Under the pieces are notes generated by a model. It was not told the DNA's origin and did not search any database. It worked only from the letters and a program-made list of their open reading frames with translations. Shown here piece after piece: positions 20,592 through 29,600 of a stretch of DNA of 62,375 bases (its first letter is position 1; the number at the start of each line of letters is the position of its first letter). The position numbers were made by a program, and so were the translations under genes. Origin of the DNA: Zhongshania aliphaticivorans (GTDB lineage: Bacteria > Pseudomonadota > Gammaproteobacteria > Pseudomonadales > Spongiibacteraceae); assembly GCF_902705855.1 (NCBI RefSeq), contig NZ_CACSIJ010000012.1:476829-539203 (forward strand), given 5' to 3'.

Positions 20592-21134
20592 ATGCTAGCT
20601 AAAGCTCCACAACTGCTACGCACCGCTAGCATTTCACTTGTATTAGCAGTCTTTCTTAGCGGCTGCCAATCCGCTCCGCCAAACACTGACAGCCCCGCAC
20701 CGCCAACATTCAATACCAGCACTCAAACCATCAGTCTTAGCCAAGCACTGCAACAACTTGAGTCACGACAATTTGTGGCCGCTGAAGCTGATTTCCAAAC
20801 AATACTTAGCGCCAGCTCAGATCAAGCAACCATTCAACAATCATTGGCGGGGCTCACACTGGTTTACTTATACGACGACAGCCCACTCTTTAGTGTGCCG
20901 CTAGCCACCGCAACAATGGATCGTCTATATCAGCACATCATGCGCTGGCCTCAGAACAAGCCAAGCATAAATATGCTACTACTAAGCTTAAATATGTGTT
21001 TTGACCAAAGGCTCAAGCTGAATCAAGAAATTGAGCTGCGCGAAAAAACAGAAGCTAGAGAACAGAAGCTGATAAACGAAACCATTGCCCTACAGCGAGC
21101 AATAGAAAAATTACGGCGCCTCACGCTGCATTAA
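20592..21134 (+). CDS. Small outer/inner-membrane lipoprotein of unknown function
   Basis: 180 residues from ATG 20592. Signal peptide of type II with lipobox FLSGCQS (Cys about residue 24), a proline/serine linker, then a mostly helical domain (SQALQQLESRQFVAAEADFQTIL resembles a tetratricopeptide-like pair of helices) and a charged C-terminal coiled coil (EIELREKTEAREQKLINETIALQR, shortened here in description). This layout resembles small lipoproteins encoded beside kinases of the QseE/GlrK (QseG) type, and a histidine kinase does follow on the opposite strand, but convergently; any functional link is inference. Confidence 0.6.
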   Translation: MLAKAPQLLRTASISLVLAVFLSGCQSAPPNTDSPAPPTFNTSTQTISLSQALQQLESRQFVAAEADFQTILSASSDQATIQQSLAGLTLVYLYDDSPLFSVPLATATMDRLYQHIMRWPQNKPSINMLLLSLNMCFDQRLKLNQEIELREKTEAREQKLINETIALQRAIEKLRRLTLH

Positions 21135-21147
21135 ATTTAATTGTAGC

Positions 21148-23346
21148 TCACACGCCGCGATTCAAATATGCCCCAAGCTGTTCGCGCAGACTTTGTATCT
21201 CCTCTTCGGCTTGCGCCATTAACACTGGTACGGTGCGCCAATGCTCAGTACGTAAATGTGCAACTAAACGACTTATTTGACCGCTATCATTATGCGGCCC
21301 CATCACAATCAACTGCCAGGGAAGCTCGGTGAGCAATTCAGCCACCCTCGCCAAATCACCGGTGTGATAAATTTTCCAGTGTTCCGCCCCCGGCAACTGC
21401 TCAATAACCTGAGCGAGAATATCTCCCTCTTCAATGAGCAACATATTCCCAACCGCAGTAGCCGGCAATAAATCCCTCACCACCGCCGTTAATTCAGCAC
21501 TCTCTACGGGCTTAACCAAATAGCCACTTGCGCCCAGTAACAAGCCCAGATCATGCTCATTTAACATCGACAGCATTAACACCGGCACACTGCCCAGCAC
21601 TGCGTCACCACGCAAACTATGCAATACCTGCCAGCCATCCAAGCCCGGCATCATGACATCCAACACCACCAAATCAGGGCGATGCTCCTTGGCCATTGCC
21701 AAACCCTCTGCGCCGGATGAGGCCGTGCGCACGCGATAGCCTTCGCGGCTCAACGCCCTGTGGCTCAAATCCAACGCCGCCAAATCATCGTCGATCACCA
21801 AAATATCGCCGCTGGCATTTTTCTCTAAATTTGCAAACTTACTGTCACTCACGTCAATCGGCAGCCTAAGCTCAAAACGAGAGCCCGCCCCCAACTCGCT
21901 ACTAGCGGTAATAGTGCCCCCCAATAATTCAGCAAACTTGCGCGAAATAGTTAAGCCCAAACCAGAGCCGCCGTATTGCTTGGTGGTTGATAAATCAGCT
22001 TGCACAAAAGCATCAAATACCCGTCCAAGCTGCTCTTCGCTCATGCCAATACCGGTATCTTTCACCTCGGCGAGTAAATAATTTCGCCCCCCCTCGGCCA
22101 ACTCAGACACCGTTAAATGCACGTCGCCAGCGCGGGTAAATTTGGCGGCATTACTGAGCAGGTTGAGCAATATTTGCCGTAGGCGGGTGACATCGGTGCG
22201 AATACGCGCATTCTGCAAATTGAATTCACAGCGCAAGGTATTGCCATTTTTTTCCATCAGCGGTGCCACGGTAATTTCCACATCCCGCAGCACTGTCTCT
22301 AGAGCAACATCTTCCCAATAGACCGCCATGCGGCCGGACTCTATTTTCGAGATATCCAAGACATCATTAATCAAGGTGAGCAGGTGCTTGCCTGCCAATT
22401 GAATTTTTTCGAGGTCGGGCTGCAAATCATTCACAGAAAGCTGCTCTTCCTCGGCTATTTCTTCTAGCAGCATTTCGGAATAGCCGATAATGGCATTCAT
22501 CGGCGTGCGTAACTCATGGCTCATATTTGCCAAAAAACCACTCTTGGCCTGATTAGCGGCATCTGCGCGGCGGCTCGCCTCCCTCACCCGCCCCATCGCC
22601 TGACGAAGACTGGCGGCCATATCATTGAAGGAGTTCGCCAATTGGCCAAACTCGTCATGACCCATGTCACCTATGCTGTAATCAAAATTCCCGCCACCCC
22701 ACTCAGAAGTGCCCTTCTGTAGCTGGCGAATTGCCCGACGGGTATAGCGAGTCATGTAGTAACCCAATACAAACGTGGTAATAAGAGCCAATAAAAACAC
22801 CCCTAAGGCGACCTTATTGGTTCTACTCACTACCTCCCGCAATCCCATATTTATTTCATCGGAGCGCGCCAACAAATACCACTCATTCGCGCTGATACGC
22901 GAACTTAGCGCGTCATATTCACGCTGTAATTCTTCGCCTGTCGGACCGCCACTACCAAGAAGAAATTGCTGCCAATATTCAAGCAAAAACGAGGCACCCA
23001 AAGGCTCGTAGCCGCCCTCCTCTAGGTATTCCTGTAAATCACCGCTCAATTCTTCTTCTAATGCCGCAAGTGCTTCTATGCCACTCAGCAACTCATTGCG
23101 CTCTTCTGCTGTCACGCCGTTTTGAGCACCCGACTCCGCCAGCGCATCTACCACCAATATTTTGCGATGGGCGCTATACATACGCTGACTAAAATCATTC
23201 AACTCAGACTGGGTTCGAATAACGTGCTGAAGCAGCCACACATTGCGTCGGCGGGTGTCATTGCCCCATATCTGAATTAATACGCTGCCCAAGGACAGCA
23301 CCAAAATCGCGACAAAGGATAAGGTGAGGCGGCGGGTAAAACTCAT
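21148..23346 (-). CDS. Hybrid sensor histidine kinase with receiver and pseudo-receiver
   Basis: 732 residues. Two membrane helices (about 8-27 and 178-198) flank a helical periplasmic sensor; HAMP follows; H-box FLANMSHELRTPMNAIIGYSEM; ATPase motifs NLLSNAAKFT, DTGIGM and GGSGLGLTIS; a receiver at about 510-625 (ILVIDDD, phospho-Asp in VVLDVMMPGLDG, K in YLVKPV); and a C-terminal region (about 640-732) shaped like a second receiver but with IEEGD and VMGPHND in place of the acidic pocket and phospho-Asp. Overlaps the upstream receiver gene by 4 bases, so it is the last member of a three-gene signalling operon. Confidence 0.85.
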   Translation of the reverse strand: MSFTRRLTLSFVAILVLSLGSVLIQIWGNDTRRRNVWLLQHVIRTQSELNDFSQRMYSAHRKILVVDALAESGAQNGVTAEERNELLSGIEALAALEEELSGDLQEYLEEGGYEPLGASFLLEYWQQFLLGSGGPTGEELQREYDALSSRISANEWYLLARSDEINMGLREVVSRTNKVALGVFLLALITTFVLGYYMTRYTRRAIRQLQKGTSEWGGGNFDYSIGDMGHDEFGQLANSFNDMAASLRQAMGRVREASRRADAANQAKSGFLANMSHELRTPMNAIIGYSEMLLEEIAEEEQLSVNDLQPDLEKIQLAGKHLLTLINDVLDISKIESGRMAVYWEDVALETVLRDVEITVAPLMEKNGNTLRCEFNLQNARIRTDVTRLRQILLNLLSNAAKFTRAGDVHLTVSELAEGGRNYLLAEVKDTGIGMSEEQLGRVFDAFVQADLSTTKQYGGSGLGLTISRKFAELLGGTITASSELGAGSRFELRLPIDVSDSKFANLEKNASGDILVIDDDLAALDLSHRALSREGYRVRTASSGAEGLAMAKEHRPDLVVLDVMMPGLDGWQVLHSLRGDAVLGSVPVLMLSMLNEHDLGLLLGASGYLVKPVESAELTAVVRDLLPATAVGNMLLIEEGDILAQVIEQLPGAEHWKIYHTGDLARVAELLTELPWQLIVMGPHNDSGQISRLVAHLRTEHWRTVPVLMAQAEEEIQSLREQLGAYLNRGV

Positions 23347-23714
23347 TCAACAGCACCTAGCAGATGCGCAATTTTTCCTAGCAATCTTGGCAGGTCGACG
23401 GGTTTGGTATCGTAATCATCACAACCCGCCAATAAGGCACGCTGGCGATCATCAGCCATTGCGTGGGCGGTCAGGGCAATAATCGGAATATGCTGCAATG
23501 CGGGGGTCGCTTTCATTTCTCTAGCAACCTGCCATCCATCTTTAACCGGTAAGCTCATATCTAACAACATTAATGCGGGGGGGCTCTGTAAACACATATC
23601 TATGCCCTGTTGGCCATCCACAGCTAGCAACACCTCATAGCCCTTGCGTTTTAAACGACGACTCAGCATATCGCGGTTCATCTCATTGTCTTCAACCAGC
23701 AATATTGTTTGCAT
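23343..23714 (-). CDS. Stand-alone receiver-domain response regulator
   Basis: 123 residues, a single CheY-like domain: ILLVEDNEMNRDM, phospho-Asp in LMLLDMSLPVKDGW, LTAHAM switch Thr, and TKPVDLPRLL with the conserved Lys. Typical of DivK-like phosphorelay shuttles. Its start overlaps the stop of the cyclase gene by one base and its stop overlaps the hybrid kinase start, so cotranslation of the trio is likely. Confidence 0.88.
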   Translation of the reverse strand: MQTILLVEDNEMNRDMLSRRLKRKGYEVLLAVDGQQGIDMCLQSPPALMLLDMSLPVKDGWQVAREMKATPALQHIPIIALTAHAMADDRQRALLAGCDDYDTKPVDLPRLLGKIAHLLGAVE

Positions 23715-25588
23715 TAGCGCCCCCGTGAACTATTCATTTGCAGCAAGCTTCGCAGCTGCGTATTTGCGGATGTCAGTGTTAAAACATACTCACCATCCGA
23801 GAGCTGCTCGGTAATTTTGGCGTAACAAGCCACATCAAACCCCTCTATGCTGACATCAACTAACACCGGTAATACCTCAGCACTAACAACACGCAAATTC
23901 TCTCCAGCATGCGCGCACACCTCAACATTAAACTGCTTCGCTCCGCTCCGCTTTCCAGCCATGACACTTAGCGTCAAGCTGATATTTTCTTTATACGACT
24001 GCCACTCCTCGGGCGCTGAATTCAGTAGTAAGTCATAGGGCATCCCCACGCCAAGCACCTCGGTCAACATCACCGCGTCGCCCATACCTTTCAACGACAC
24101 GCTGATACGACGTCCAGCCAAGACCTGAACCGATGACGCAGCAATAGTCGCTGGTGCCGCCAATATTTGCCCACCCACCGTACAGGACTCGATTCGCCCC
24201 GTCAGATTCACATTATGACCAACAACACCGTATTTAGAGCGCAATTCCGAGCCGATATTGCCCGCCACCACATCGCCGGTATTTAAGCCGATACCTATCG
24301 TGATTTCTGGCAAATCGTCGGCACGATTGCGTTCATTCACCGTTTCGACCGCCAACTGCATAGCCACAGCACAAGCTAATGCGCGATCACAATCGTCGTT
24401 ATCACTTAAAGGCGCACCAAAAATCACTAAAATCCCGTCACCAACAAACTCATCCACCGTTCCCCTAAAGCGCTGAATTACCTCGGTCATGGCGGCAAAA
24501 TAATTATTCAATAACTGTACGCACTGCTCTGGGGCTAGCTGCTGACTCAATGCAGAAAAGCCGCGAATATCGGCCATTAAAATGGTGACTTGACGCAGCT
24601 CTCCCCCCAGCTGCAAGCCGTCATTGTCATCGAGCAAACGCTGGACGATCTCGTCTGAAAGATAGCGCCCAAAAATCTTGCGAATAAACCGCTGACTTTT
24701 TTCTAGCTCAGCAAGGTACTCGCGCTCACGGTCTCGCCAGCGCTTCGCCTCAAGCGAGGCGCCAATTCTCGCTCGCAGTAATGTGCCATTCACTGGTTTA
24801 AGCAAGTAATCGCTGGCGCCCGCATCAATGCACCGCACCGCGCCTTCCTCGTCCTGCATTCCACTGACCACCACCACCGGAATGCGGCGCAGGGCCTCGT
24901 CAGCGCGAATAACCTGCAATACCTCGTAGCCGTTCATATCCGGCATCACCAAATCCAGCAATACCAAATCTGGCTCGGCGCTGCGCATAATCTCCAAACA
25001 CCGCGCGCCGCTTGCTGCCTCAATCACCATATAATTTTGACGCTGCAACTGATGCGCCAGTAAATCTCGGCTGCTGTCATTATCGTCAACCACCAAAATG
25101 CTGGCGGCCATATGCTCGAGATCATCGCGGATAATACCGCGCTTAAAACTCTTGAAAATTGCGGCTATTGGGTCAGATGCAACCTTGCCGTCATCACCCA
25201 AGCTAAACTGTTCTAAACGGCCCTGAAACAGACGCGACTGATGACGAATCTGTCGAATATAGTCACCGGCCACCTCATCATCGCAATCCTCAAGCAACAT
25301 ATCGCCGTAACCATCGACAAGACCAATAGCATTACGTAAATCGTGGCGCAGACGAGAAAGTTCGGTTTGAGAATCTTGCGAAAACCCAGATATAGACGCC
25401 AACATCTCCGTCATCGTCACCGCGGCCTTCGCAATCTTTTTCACATCCGCCTTTAATTCAGGCGACTGCGATATAGCGGCCTGCTCCAACAAAGACTCGG
25501 TAAACGCCTGCACCGACGCCAAAGGCGCCTGCAAGGACTGGCGCTGGTCATCTAAATACGCCTTGAATATACGATCACGATTACTCAA
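23714..25588 (-). CDS. Receiver-linked class III nucleotide cyclase
   Basis: 624 residues, soluble. An N-terminal helical region with LRHDLRNAIGLVDGYGDML (about 80-98) looks like a phosphotransfer H-box without an ATPase domain. A receiver follows (about 163-278: ILVVDDND, VLLDLVMPDMNG), then a class III cyclase domain (about 310-490) with both metal Asp (ILMADIRGFS and EFVGDGILVIFG) and transition-state Asn/Arg (GHNVNLTGRIE). The residue that is Lys in adenylate cyclases is Glu here (VDEFVGD), as in guanylate cyclases, so the product could be cGMP. A 100-residue C-terminal domain, beta-rich in appearance, is unrecognised. First gene of the signalling trio. Confidence 0.82.
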   Translation of the reverse strand: MSNRDRIFKAYLDDQRQSLQAPLASVQAFTESLLEQAAISQSPELKADVKKIAKAAVTMTEMLASISGFSQDSQTELSRLRHDLRNAIGLVDGYGDMLLEDCDDEVAGDYIRQIRHQSRLFQGRLEQFSLGDDGKVASDPIAAIFKSFKRGIIRDDLEHMAASILVVDDNDSSRDLLAHQLQRQNYMVIEAASGARCLEIMRSAEPDLVLLDLVMPDMNGYEVLQVIRADEALRRIPVVVVSGMQDEEGAVRCIDAGASDYLLKPVNGTLLRARIGASLEAKRWRDREREYLAELEKSQRFIRKIFGRYLSDEIVQRLLDDNDGLQLGGELRQVTILMADIRGFSALSQQLAPEQCVQLLNNYFAAMTEVIQRFRGTVDEFVGDGILVIFGAPLSDNDDCDRALACAVAMQLAVETVNERNRADDLPEITIGIGLNTGDVVAGNIGSELRSKYGVVGHNVNLTGRIESCTVGGQILAAPATIAASSVQVLAGRRISVSLKGMGDAVMLTEVLGVGMPYDLLLNSAPEEWQSYKENISLTLSVMAGKRSGAKQFNVEVCAHAGENLRVVSAEVLPVLVDVSIEGFDVACYAKITEQLSDGEYVLTLTSANTQLRSLLQMNSSRGR

Positions 25589-25708
25589 GCATCGCCTCCC
25601 CTGAAAATGTCTAAATGAGGTTATCAGATTTCAAGCGTCTAATACGCTCAATACCTATTTCTGTTCAGCGAATATCCACAAGCACTGGCCAACCCAGCCA
25701 GCGCGCAC

Positions 25709-25714
25709 TATAAT
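25709..25714 (+). promoter_or_regulatory. tRNA promoter with GC-rich discriminator
   Basis: A perfect TATAAT is bracketed by GCGCGC on both sides (25701-25706 and 25715-25720). Predicted transcription start is about 25721, roughly 26 bases before the mature tRNA. A GC-rich discriminator right after the minus-10 is the hallmark of stringently controlled stable-RNA promoters. The minus-35 (TGGCCA, 25686-25691) is poor. Confidence 0.6.
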
Positions 25715-25746
25715 GCGCGCACGTTTTTCGGCGATGACAGAAATTA

Positions 25747-25823
25747 GGGCCCATAGCTCAGTTGGTTAGAGCATCCGACTCATAATCGGCAGGTCCCAGG
25801 TTCAAGTCCTGGTGGGCCCACCA
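25747..25823 (+). tRNA. tRNA with CAU anticodon (tRNA-Ile2 or elongator tRNA-Met)
   Basis: 77 bases with encoded CCA. The acceptor stem GGGCCCA pairs with TGGGCCC, the D-loop is AGCTCAGTTGGTTAGAGC, the anticodon stem CCGAC/GTCGG-like arms flank the loop CTCATAA (CAT at 25781-25783), and the T-arm is CCAGG-TTCAAGT-CCTGG. The anticodon arm CCGACTCATAATCGG resembles tRNA-Ile2, where C34 is lysidinylated, more than initiator tRNA, but Met cannot be excluded without the identity elements being scored. Confidence 0.93.
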
Positions 25824-25832
25824 TTTCTAGAA

Positions 25833-25905
25833 GCCGCGATACTAGTGCTTATCTATCCTTAGTCTAGCTGATTTAAGTAAACTAGGATAAGCATCCCTCC
25901 GCGGC
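25833..25905 (+). repeat. Composite inverted repeat downstream of the tRNA
   Basis: GCCGCG (25833-25838) pairs with CGCGGC (25900-25905) and, inside, TGCTTATC (25846-25853) pairs with GATAAGCA (25886-25893), with nearly symmetric 7- and 6-base internal gaps. No T-tract follows, so it may be a processing or stability structure rather than an intrinsic terminator. The rest of 25824-26108 shows no gene. Confidence 0.55.
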
Positions 25906-26108
25906 ACTCCCCTAAACACGCGTAACAAATTACTCTATCTAAAGACCATAATTCACACGCATCAACCCCGCAAAGTCCCACCCATTCATCGCATCAAGGC
26001 ATAAACCTATCTCGTCGATTCCGACGATTTTCTCACTATCTTGAGCTGCGATTATTTTGCTCTATCGAAAATCTATAAATTTGAGCACGATAATTAAACG
26101 AGACCCAC

Positions 26109-26390
26109 ATGAGCGCCCTCTTAAAAACGCGGGAAACAGCGGTATGGTTAATTCTGATGGTGGTATCCGTTAGCAACTGGGTACTCGGCAGCCAACGCAG
26201 CTCGCTTGAATCCGACAGTTCCGCCGCCGTTCTCATTTTACTGACCCTCGCCTTTTTCAAAGTCAGCTTAATCATGCAATATTTTATGGAAGTGCGGCAC
26301 GCCAACAACGAGTTAAAGGTCAGCTGCAATCTTTGGTTACTAGCTGTATTTTTATTGGTGACTAGCGCCAATGTAGGAGTGTTCAATTGA
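26109..26390 (+). CDS. Cytochrome oxidase subunit IV-like / NorF-like membrane protein
   Basis: 93 residues with three predicted membrane helices (about 10-27, 38-60, 70-90). The FFKVSLIMQYFMEVRHA segment is the conserved helix-II motif of the bacterial oxidase subunit IV family (heme-copper oxidase accessory subunits, which includes NorF). Overlaps the next gene by 4 bases. No catalytic oxidase subunit lies beside it; the pair may serve a nitric-oxide reductase or the cyo oxidase 2 kb downstream (inference). Confidence 0.75.
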   Translation: MSALLKTRETAVWLILMVVSVSNWVLGSQRSSLESDSSAAVLILLTLAFFKVSLIMQYFMEVRHANNELKVSCNLWLLAVFLLVTSANVGVFN

Positions 26391-26965
26391 ATACCGATAC
26401 CAGCACCACGCCAAAGCGAATTACCGGCGACGCCATCATTTGGGTAATGATTCTGGGTGATATGACCAATTTTATGGTTGGCTTTGCCTATTACGGCTAT
26501 TTGCGTAATGCCAACCTTACTCTGTTTCGGCAGTCACAAGAGACTCTTAGCATCCCCATTGGGGCAAGCAACTCACTCATTATGTTGTTTAGTTCGTGGC
26601 TGATGGTATTGGCTCTGAGCGGTGTGCGGCAGGGGCGGCACAAACAAGCGGCAAACTTTGTACTTGGCGCACTTGCTTGCGGCGTGGTATTCACGGGCCT
26701 TAAGGCTTGGGAGTTTGCACAAAAGGCCGATGCCGGTATACATTTTCTGACTAATGATTTTTATACCTTGTATTACACGCTCACAGGGCTGCATTTCACC
26801 CACGTTGTAGTCGGCACCGGATTGCTCGCCTGTTACGCCTATATTCTAAAAAATAAGCCAATGACACCTGGCAAAATATTCTATTTTGAAACCGCCGCCA
26901 TTTACTGGCATATGGTAGACCTTCTGTGGATCGTTATATTCACGCTGATGTATCTCCTTCCATAA
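26387..26965 (+). CDS. Heme-copper oxidase subunit III-like protein (NorE-like)
   Basis: 192 residues, five predicted membrane helices. GDAIIWVMILGDMTNFMVGF, SSWLMVLAL, TGLKAWEF, GLHFTHVVVGTG and YWHMVDLLWIVIFTLMYL are the recurring subunit III motifs, in the short five-helix form typical of NorE. Probably an accessory subunit with the preceding subunit IV-like protein. The stop codon starts the terminator stem. Confidence 0.82.
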   Translation: MNTDTSTTPKRITGDAIIWVMILGDMTNFMVGFAYYGYLRNANLTLFRQSQETLSIPIGASNSLIMLFSSWLMVLALSGVRQGRHKQAANFVLGALACGVVFTGLKAWEFAQKADAGIHFLTNDFYTLYYTLTGLHFTHVVVGTGLLACYAYILKNKPMTPGKIFYFETAAIYWHMVDLLWIVIFTLMYLLP

Positions 26966-26994
26966 AACGCATGTAACAATCGCCATGCGTTTTA
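26963..26994. terminator. Bidirectional intrinsic terminator
   Basis: A perfect 11-base stem, TAAAACGCATG (26963-26973) with CATGCGTTTTA (26984-26994), loop of 10. The A and T ends give a U-tract in either direction, suiting the convergent NorE-like gene and MFS gene. Confidence 0.75.
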
Positions 26995-27095
26995 CAAAGG
27001 GCACCATTATTGTATTGACTATATCAGCTAGAACTAGGCATTTAATAATCCTCATTCAAGCGAGTAATTTTTAATTCGTTTGAAAGGCTATCTAA

Positions 27096-28409
27096 TTAAT
27101 CAGACGCTTCCAAATGCTTATTAATACGCAGAGCTAGTAACGTACACACCGCGCCGGAAATCAAATATAAACTCACCGCCACTAAGCCGAAGTGCACGGA
27201 CAAACCAAGTGCGATAAGTGGTGCGAAGGCCGCGCCAAACAACCACGCAAAGTCTGAAGTTAAAGCAGCGCCAGCGTAGCGGAAACGGCGTTCAAAGTTT
27301 GCGGTTACGGTTCCTGAGGCCTGCCCATAGGAAATACCCAATAGCGCAAATCCGATAAGAATAAAAGCATCTTGCATCATGGGTGTTCCGCTCATTAATA
27401 GCGGCGCGAATAATGCAAAGATAGCGATCAATACTGCCATTAAAGACACGGTGGTGCGCTTGCCAATACGATCAGCAATTACTCCAGAAAGGATCGTTGC
27501 GACAATCCCGATACATGCGCCAAATACTTGGATGATTAACACATTGCCAATGAGTTGCGATTCACCAAGTAATATCCACGACAGCGGAAAGATCGTAACA
27601 ATATGAAAAAGTGCGTAACTTGCTAAAGCGGCAAAAGCACCGAGAAAAATATTCGGGCCTTGTTTATCGAGCATTTCCCGTGTGCTAATGGGTTCCAATT
27701 CACTTTCTTCTAAGGCGAGCGTGTACTCTTCTGTCAGTACCAAACGCAAACGCGCAAACAAGGCAACCACGTTGATTGCAAAAGCCACAAAGAAGGGGTA
27801 GCGCCACGCCCAGGCTTGGAAGTCTTCGCTACTTACACTGCTGATCAAATAAAAGAATAATAAATTAGCTATCAAAAAACCTATTGGCGCACCGAGCTGG
27901 CCCATCATGGCGTACCAACTGCGTTTAGTCGACGGAGCATTTAACACGAGTAGCGATGGCAAGCCGTCCCAAGAACCACCTAATGCAAAACCTTGTAAAA
28001 TACGAAACATGGCTAGTAAAAATATCGAGGCCCCACCCAAAGTACTGTAGCCCGGCAAAAACGCGATGCCCGCCGTGGCAGTCCCGAGTAAAAATAATGA
28101 GGTAGTGAGCTTTACGCTGCGGCCCCAGCGACGTTGAATATTCATAAACAACGCTGTACCAAAAGGCCTGGCGACAAATGCCATCGAGAAAATGGCGAAG
28201 CCGTATAACATGCCTTCTAAACTGCTGGCGAAAGGGAAAAATACGCCGGGAAAGACCAGTACACAGGCCATGCCAAACACAAAAAAGTCGAAGTGCTCGG
28301 AGGCGCGTCCTATAACAACCCCAATCGCGATTTCGCTAGGGGCAACGGACGAGTGTCTCGCTGGGGTTTGCATATCAAGTGTCGAGGAGCTGTTAGTCGT
28401 ACTGGCCAT
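27096..28409 (-). CDS. MFS transporter, metabolite:H+ symporter type
   Basis: About 437 residues from ATG 28409; a longer frame up to 28538 adds 43 residues unlike the family. Twelve membrane helices are visible, with the loop motif FVARPFGTALFMNIQRRWGR (helix 2-3 region) and VIADRIGKRTTVSL in the second half. SEHFDFFVFGMACVLVFPGVFFP is the metabolite:H+ symporter (MHS/ShiA-ProP) entry helix. Substrate is not readable. Divergent from cyoA, with a 147-base shared upstream region. Confidence 0.82.
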   Translation of the reverse strand: MASTTNSSSTLDMQTPARHSSVAPSEIAIGVVIGRASEHFDFFVFGMACVLVFPGVFFPFASSLEGMLYGFAIFSMAFVARPFGTALFMNIQRRWGRSVKLTTSLFLLGTATAGIAFLPGYSTLGGASIFLLAMFRILQGFALGGSWDGLPSLLVLNAPSTKRSWYAMMGQLGAPIGFLIANLLFFYLISSVSSEDFQAWAWRYPFFVAFAINVVALFARLRLVLTEEYTLALEESELEPISTREMLDKQGPNIFLGAFAALASYALFHIVTIFPLSWILLGESQLIGNVLIIQVFGACIGIVATILSGVIADRIGKRTTVSLMAVLIAIFALFAPLLMSGTPMMQDAFILIGFALLGISYGQASGTVTANFERRFRYAGAALTSDFAWLFGAAFAPLIALGLSVHFGLVAVSLYLISGAVCTLLALRINKHLEASD

Positions 28410-28556
28410 GGCGCGGCTTATTTCCAAAATTTGTGAATAACGAAAGCCTACTCTTATTGCGTCGAGCCAGCCATAGGACAAATTGTCCAATTCTTTCCCC
28501 CGCTCAATTAGCTTAGAGTTTGCACCCTCTCCTAACATCTGGACTTGCGAGTGGCG

Positions 28557-29522
28557 ATGTCAATTCTCAGAACTCTGCACAAAATATCTATTACTGCCGC
28601 TGCCTTAACGTTGCTAGGTGGCTGCGACACGGTAGTCATGTCTCCATCAGGCGATATCGCCGCCCAGCAGGCGAGCTTGATTGTATGGGCCACGGTATTA
28701 ATGTTGATCGTCGTTGTACCCGTCATTGTCCTTACTTTGCTATTTGCATGGCGCTATCGTTCGACTAACAAAGACGCGACCTACGCACCAGACTGGGATC
28801 ACTCTACCAATTTAGAGCTGGTAATTTGGGCTGCACCGCTCGCCATTATTATCGCCTTGGGCGCCTTAACTTGGGTGAGCACTCATCAACTAGACCCCTA
28901 CCGCCCGCTAGATCGCATCAGCGAAGGCCAACCCATTCCCGAGGGCGTAGAACCCTTGATCGTTGAAGTGGTAGCGATGGATTGGAAGTGGCTGTTCTTC
29001 TATCCGGAGCAGGGTATTGCGGTAGTTAATCAGCTTGCCGCGCCGGTTGATCGCCCCATTAAATTTAAGATCACCTCTACCACGATGATGAACTCGTTTT
29101 ATATTCCGGCCTTAGCGGGACAAATCTACGCCATGGGCGGCATGGAAACGCAACTGCATGCAGTGATCAACGAAGTAGGTAGCTACGACGGCTTTTCTGC
29201 AAACTATTCTGGTGCCGGCTTTAACGGCATGCGTTTCAAATTTCTGGGTATGTCTGAAAGTAATTTTGAGCACTGGGTCACCAAGGTTAAAAGTGATGGT
29301 GATGACCTCAGCCGCAGCACATACAAAGAGCTAGAAAAGCCTAGCGAATACAATCCCGTTCAGTATTACAGCTCCGTTGCGCCGGCTCTTTACGACGCCA
29401 TTCTGAATCGCTGTGTAGATCCCGGCAGCATTTGCATGAAGGATTTAATGTCTCATCAGCATAGTGCCAAAAACGCTGCGGAAAAATCAAATGTGCAAAG
29501 TGAGACCCACCATGCCCACTAG
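28557..29522 (+). CDS. cyoA: Cytochrome bo3-type ubiquinol oxidase subunit II
   Basis: 321 residues from ATG 28557. Lipoprotein signal with LTLLGGCDT (Cys about 23), two further membrane helices, and a periplasmic cupredoxin-like domain. VVAMDWKWLFFYPEQGIAVVNQL is the quinol-oxidase form; the CuA ligands of cytochrome c oxidases are absent (no Cys pair in the domain), so the donor is quinol. A Cys pair near the C-terminus (NRCVDPGSICMKDL) is outside the CuA region. First gene of cyoABCD. Confidence 0.94.
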   Translation: MSILRTLHKISITAAALTLLGGCDTVVMSPSGDIAAQQASLIVWATVLMLIVVVPVIVLTLLFAWRYRSTNKDATYAPDWDHSTNLELVIWAAPLAIIIALGALTWVSTHQLDPYRPLDRISEGQPIPEGVEPLIVEVVAMDWKWLFFYPEQGIAVVNQLAAPVDRPIKFKITSTTMMNSFYIPALAGQIYAMGGMETQLHAVINEVGSYDGFSANYSGAGFNGMRFKFLGMSESNFEHWVTKVKSDGDDLSRSTYKELEKPSEYNPVQYYSSVAPALYDAILNRCVDPGSICMKDLMSHQHSAKNAAEKSNVQSETHHAH

Positions 29523-29600
29523 TTCATTTTATATCTTTATAGCAAGCGCCACGTGCTCTTCCGAATCACTGACTAAGCCTTGCGGGCGCGGATAATCCTT

